A DNA stretch of 6,289 nucleotides from Spirochaetales bacterium (lineage in GTDB: Bacteria; Spirochaetota; Spirochaetia; DSM-27196; PWMO01), in assembly GCA_007130025.1 (NCBI GenBank), contig SLTF01000418.1, positions 1 to 6,289 of the forward strand. The letters are read 5' to 3'. Below are positions 5,070 to 6,289 of the stretch, piece after piece. The notes beneath the pieces were generated by a model. That model worked only from the letters and a program-made list of their open reading frames with translations, made no database searches and was not told the origin of the DNA. Numbering within the stretch: the first letter of the stretch is position 1; every line of letters starts with the position of its first letter. A program made the position numbers and the translations under genes.

Positions 5070-6050
5070 ATGGCTTCCGGCGCTCACGCGGCGTCCGGTT
5101 CCCTGGCCCCCCAGCCGAAAGAGCTGGTGGGGCAGGGGGGCCGGGTGCTGCACGGGTACTCCATCAACGCGCCCAACCCGGGTTTTCTGGTGGTGGCTGT
5201 GCACGGCATGGCCGAGCACAGCGCGCGCTACGAGATCACGGGCCGCGCCGTCGCCGAGGCGGGCGGCGCGTTCTGGGCGTACGATCAACGGGGCCACGGC
5301 CCCGGCGCTCAGGCGGACGGGTCGCTGGGCCATGTGGCTGATCGTGACGGGTTTACCCTTCTGACGCAGGATCTGTTCTGCGTCATCGACCAGGCGCGCG
5401 CGGCGTGTCCGGGCGTTCCGGCCTTTGTGCTCGCGCAGAGCATGGGCTCGCTGGTGGTACGCGATTACCTGCATCGCTACCCGGATCACGCGGCTCGTCT
5501 TGCCGGCTGCGTATTCTCGGGCACCGTTGGGCACCCCGGTCTGCGCGGTGTGGTGGGGCTCTGGTACGCGCGGGCGCTCGCCCGGATCCGCGGCAGACGC
5601 ACGCCGGCGCCGGATCTGGATGCCATGGTCTTTGGCGCGTACGGCGCACGGTTTCGGCCTCCGCGCACCCGCTTTGACTGGCTCTCGCGAGATCCCGCCG
5701 CGGTGGACGCCTACGTGGCAGATCCGCTCTGCGGGTTTGTCTGTTCGACCGGATTCTTCGTCGATCTCGCCGAGGCGACGCTTCGAGTCAACGGCCGCGG
5801 AGCCGCCCGGCGGACGCCGAAATCGGTGCCGGTACTGGTTATCTCGGGCACGCGGGATCCGGTGGGCGGGTTTGGCACGCCGGTTCGCCGGGTCGCGGCA
5901 CGGTACCGCAGCGCCGGGTGCGCACTCTGGCGCTGTGTACTCTACCCGGATGCGCGCCACGAACTCTACCACGAGACCAACGCCGATGAGGTCCGTCGTG
6001 ACGTGGTGTCATGGATGCAGGAACAGCACAACAGGTCGGATATTTCCTGA
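5070..6050 (+). CDS. Alpha/beta hydrolase, monoacylglycerol lipase / lysophospholipase-like
   Basis: A 326-residue serine hydrolase of the COG2267 type, expected to cleave carboxyl esters of lipids such as monoacylglycerols or lysophospholipids. HGMAEHSARYE (45-55) forms the oxyanion-hole loop, and YDQRGHGPG is the classic following strand. The nucleophile elbow reads AQSMGS with Ser124. The subfamily-specific stretch FDWLSRD, VDAYVADPLCGF follows. SGTRDPVGGFG gives Asp263, and YPDARHELYHE gives His297, completing the triad. There is no signal peptide, so it is probably cytoplasmic. The usual elbow is GHSMGS; here Gly-His is replaced by Ala-Gln, which is unusual though the serine remains. ATG 5070 lies 1 nt after the AIM24 stop with only a weak upstream purine stretch, so coupled translation is likely. 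The open frame back to 4929 would overlap AIM24 by 140 bp and is rejected. A GC-rich hairpin lies in codons 13-25. Substrate unknown; a prenyl or sterol ester is as possible as a glyceride. Confidence 0.92.
   Translation: MASGAHAASGSLAPQPKELVGQGGRVLHGYSINAPNPGFLVVAVHGMAEHSARYEITGRAVAEAGGAFWAYDQRGHGPGAQADGSLGHVADRDGFTLLTQDLFCVIDQARAACPGVPAFVLAQSMGSLVVRDYLHRYPDHAARLAGCVFSGTVGHPGLRGVVGLWYARALARIRGRRTPAPDLDAMVFGAYGARFRPPRTRFDWLSRDPAAVDAYVADPLCGFVCSTGFFVDLAEATLRVNGRGAARRTPKSVPVLVISGTRDPVGGFGTPVRRVAARYRSAGCALWRCVLYPDARHELYHETNADEVRRDVVSWMQEQHNRSDIS
5105..5142 (+). other. Alternative GC-rich hairpins in the first codons of the hydrolase gene
   Basis: GGCCCCCC (5105-5112) can pair perfectly with GGGGGGCC (5135-5142), 8 bp with a 22-nt loop. 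Alternatively CCCCCCAGC (5107-5115) pairs with GCTGG and GGGG (5123-5132) around one bulged T, with a 7-nt loop CGAAAGA. The two folds share the C-run and exclude each other. No T-run follows, so this is not an intrinsic terminator. It may slow translation or polymerase, or be a by-product of Pro/Gly codons in GC-rich DNA. Confidence 0.4.
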
Positions 6051-6056
6051 TCGCTG

Positions 6057-6065
6057 TGATACACT
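6057..6065 (+). promoter_or_regulatory. Possible extended -10 promoter for the terminal small membrane protein gene
   Basis: TGATACACT contains TACACT (4 of 6 consensus) with the TG-N extension, 23 nt before the GTG start. No recognisable -35 lies at 16-18 bp upstream. The layout copies that of the AIM24 promoter: extended -10, a leader of under 20 nt, a strong ribosome binding site and a GTG start. Confidence 0.4.
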
Positions 6066-6088
6066 CCGGCCCAACGGAGGAAGTTTTC

Positions 6089-6289
6089 GTGAATAAAACG
6101 GTTTCGGCGGTTGCGCTCTGTGCGGTTGCGGGTCTCATCATTGGATATCTGGTTTTTGGACGGGTTGCCGGTTCCTACGTGTCGTTGCAAGCCCTGCTCA
6201 CTCCCGCCCAGAGCGGTCTTGCGCGGTTTGGCCGGTCGATAGCGCGAGTTCCGGAAATCCGGCGCAACATCCTCCTCTCCGGCGCCGCC
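6089..6289 (+). CDS. Small protein with N-terminal membrane segment, unknown function (3' end outside window)
   Basis: An open frame from GTG 6089 to the window end gives 67 residues with no stop. GGAGGAA (6076-6082) lies 6 nt before the GTG, a strong ribosome binding site that makes this a real gene. The product begins MNKTVSAVALCAVAG and continues through a hydrophobic segment to about residue 23 (LIIGYLVFG), which could be a signal anchor or transmembrane helix. A Cys at 11 is followed by AVAG but lacks a proper lipobox, so a lipoprotein is unlikely. Residues 30-60 are amphipathic with Arg-rich ends (ARFGRSIARV, EIRRN), and ILLSGAA at the edge may open a second hydrophobic segment. I do not recognise the family. 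It follows the hydrolase by 38 nt on the same strand and may have its own promoter as well as read-through. Confidence 0.75.
   Translation, partial: MNKTVSAVALCAVAGLIIGYLVFGRVAGSYVSLQALLTPAQSGLARFGRSIARVPEIRRNILLSGAA

Noticed and set aside
4974..5972. Minus-strand open frame (332 codons) opposite the alpha/beta hydrolase
   Set aside because: It mirrors a confidently assigned gene, has no domain-like pattern and no ribosome site; a GC-driven shadow.
6064..6080. Hairpin CTCCG-GCCCAA-CGGAG hiding the ribosome site of the last gene
   Set aside because: The predicted transcription start falls inside the hairpin, so the 5' arm would not be in the transcript from the local promoter; the stem is only 5 bp. 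It could matter only for read-through mRNA.
1..6289. Defence system, CRISPR array, mobile element or phage remnant
   Set aside because: I found no direct-repeat array, transposase, integrase, terminal inverted repeat, reverse transcriptase or nuclease motif; every long gene belongs to an ordinary metabolic, signalling or membrane family.

Overview
This GC-rich, almost fully coding window comes from a free-living, motile, chemotactic bacterium. The CheW sequence style, the GH31 enzyme and the gene mix would fit a high-GC spirochaete (Spirochaeta/Alkalispirochaeta type). That assignment is an impression from protein style, not a demonstrated placement; other Gram-negative groups such as deltaproteobacteria remain possible. 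I see no tRNA, rRNA, CRISPR array, insertion sequence or phage gene. Four of the six visible start codons are GTG.

Layout. (1) Positions 1-350, plus strand: the C-terminal three quarters of a CheW chemotaxis adaptor, cut by the window edge. (2) 355-2718, plus: a complete cytoplasmic GH31 alpha-glucosidase-type hydrolase, starting 4 nt after cheW. (3) 2708-3580, minus: a DUF92 (VTE6/TMEM19-like) membrane protein, meeting the GH31 gene tail to tail with an 11 bp overlap. (4) 3577-4251, minus: a CTP_transf_1/phytol-kinase-like (VTE5/SEC59-like) membrane protein, upstream of DUF92 and overlapping it by 4 nt (GTGA). (5) 4252-4384: a divergent intergenic region with a promoter on each strand and an inverted repeat. 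(6) 4385-5068, plus: an AIM24/TIGR00266-family protein. (7) 5070-6050, plus: an alpha/beta hydrolase of the monoacylglycerol-lipase/lysophospholipase type, 1 nt after AIM24. (8) 6089 to the window end, plus: the start of a small protein with an N-terminal membrane segment.

How the genes may work together. The first two genes look like one transcript (taxis adaptor and sugar hydrolase), though proximity alone does not prove a shared role. The central block is the most interesting part. A two-gene minus-strand operon pairs homologues of the two consecutive plant prenol-salvage kinases (VTE5 phytol kinase and VTE6 phytyl-phosphate kinase). Divergent from it is a two-gene operon with an ester hydrolase and a membrane-associated AIM24-type protein. 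A possible reading is a lipid or isoprenoid-alcohol salvage locus: ester cleavage, prenol phosphorylation, prenyl diphosphate. This is a hypothesis; the family assignments are solid, but the substrates are not readable from sequence.
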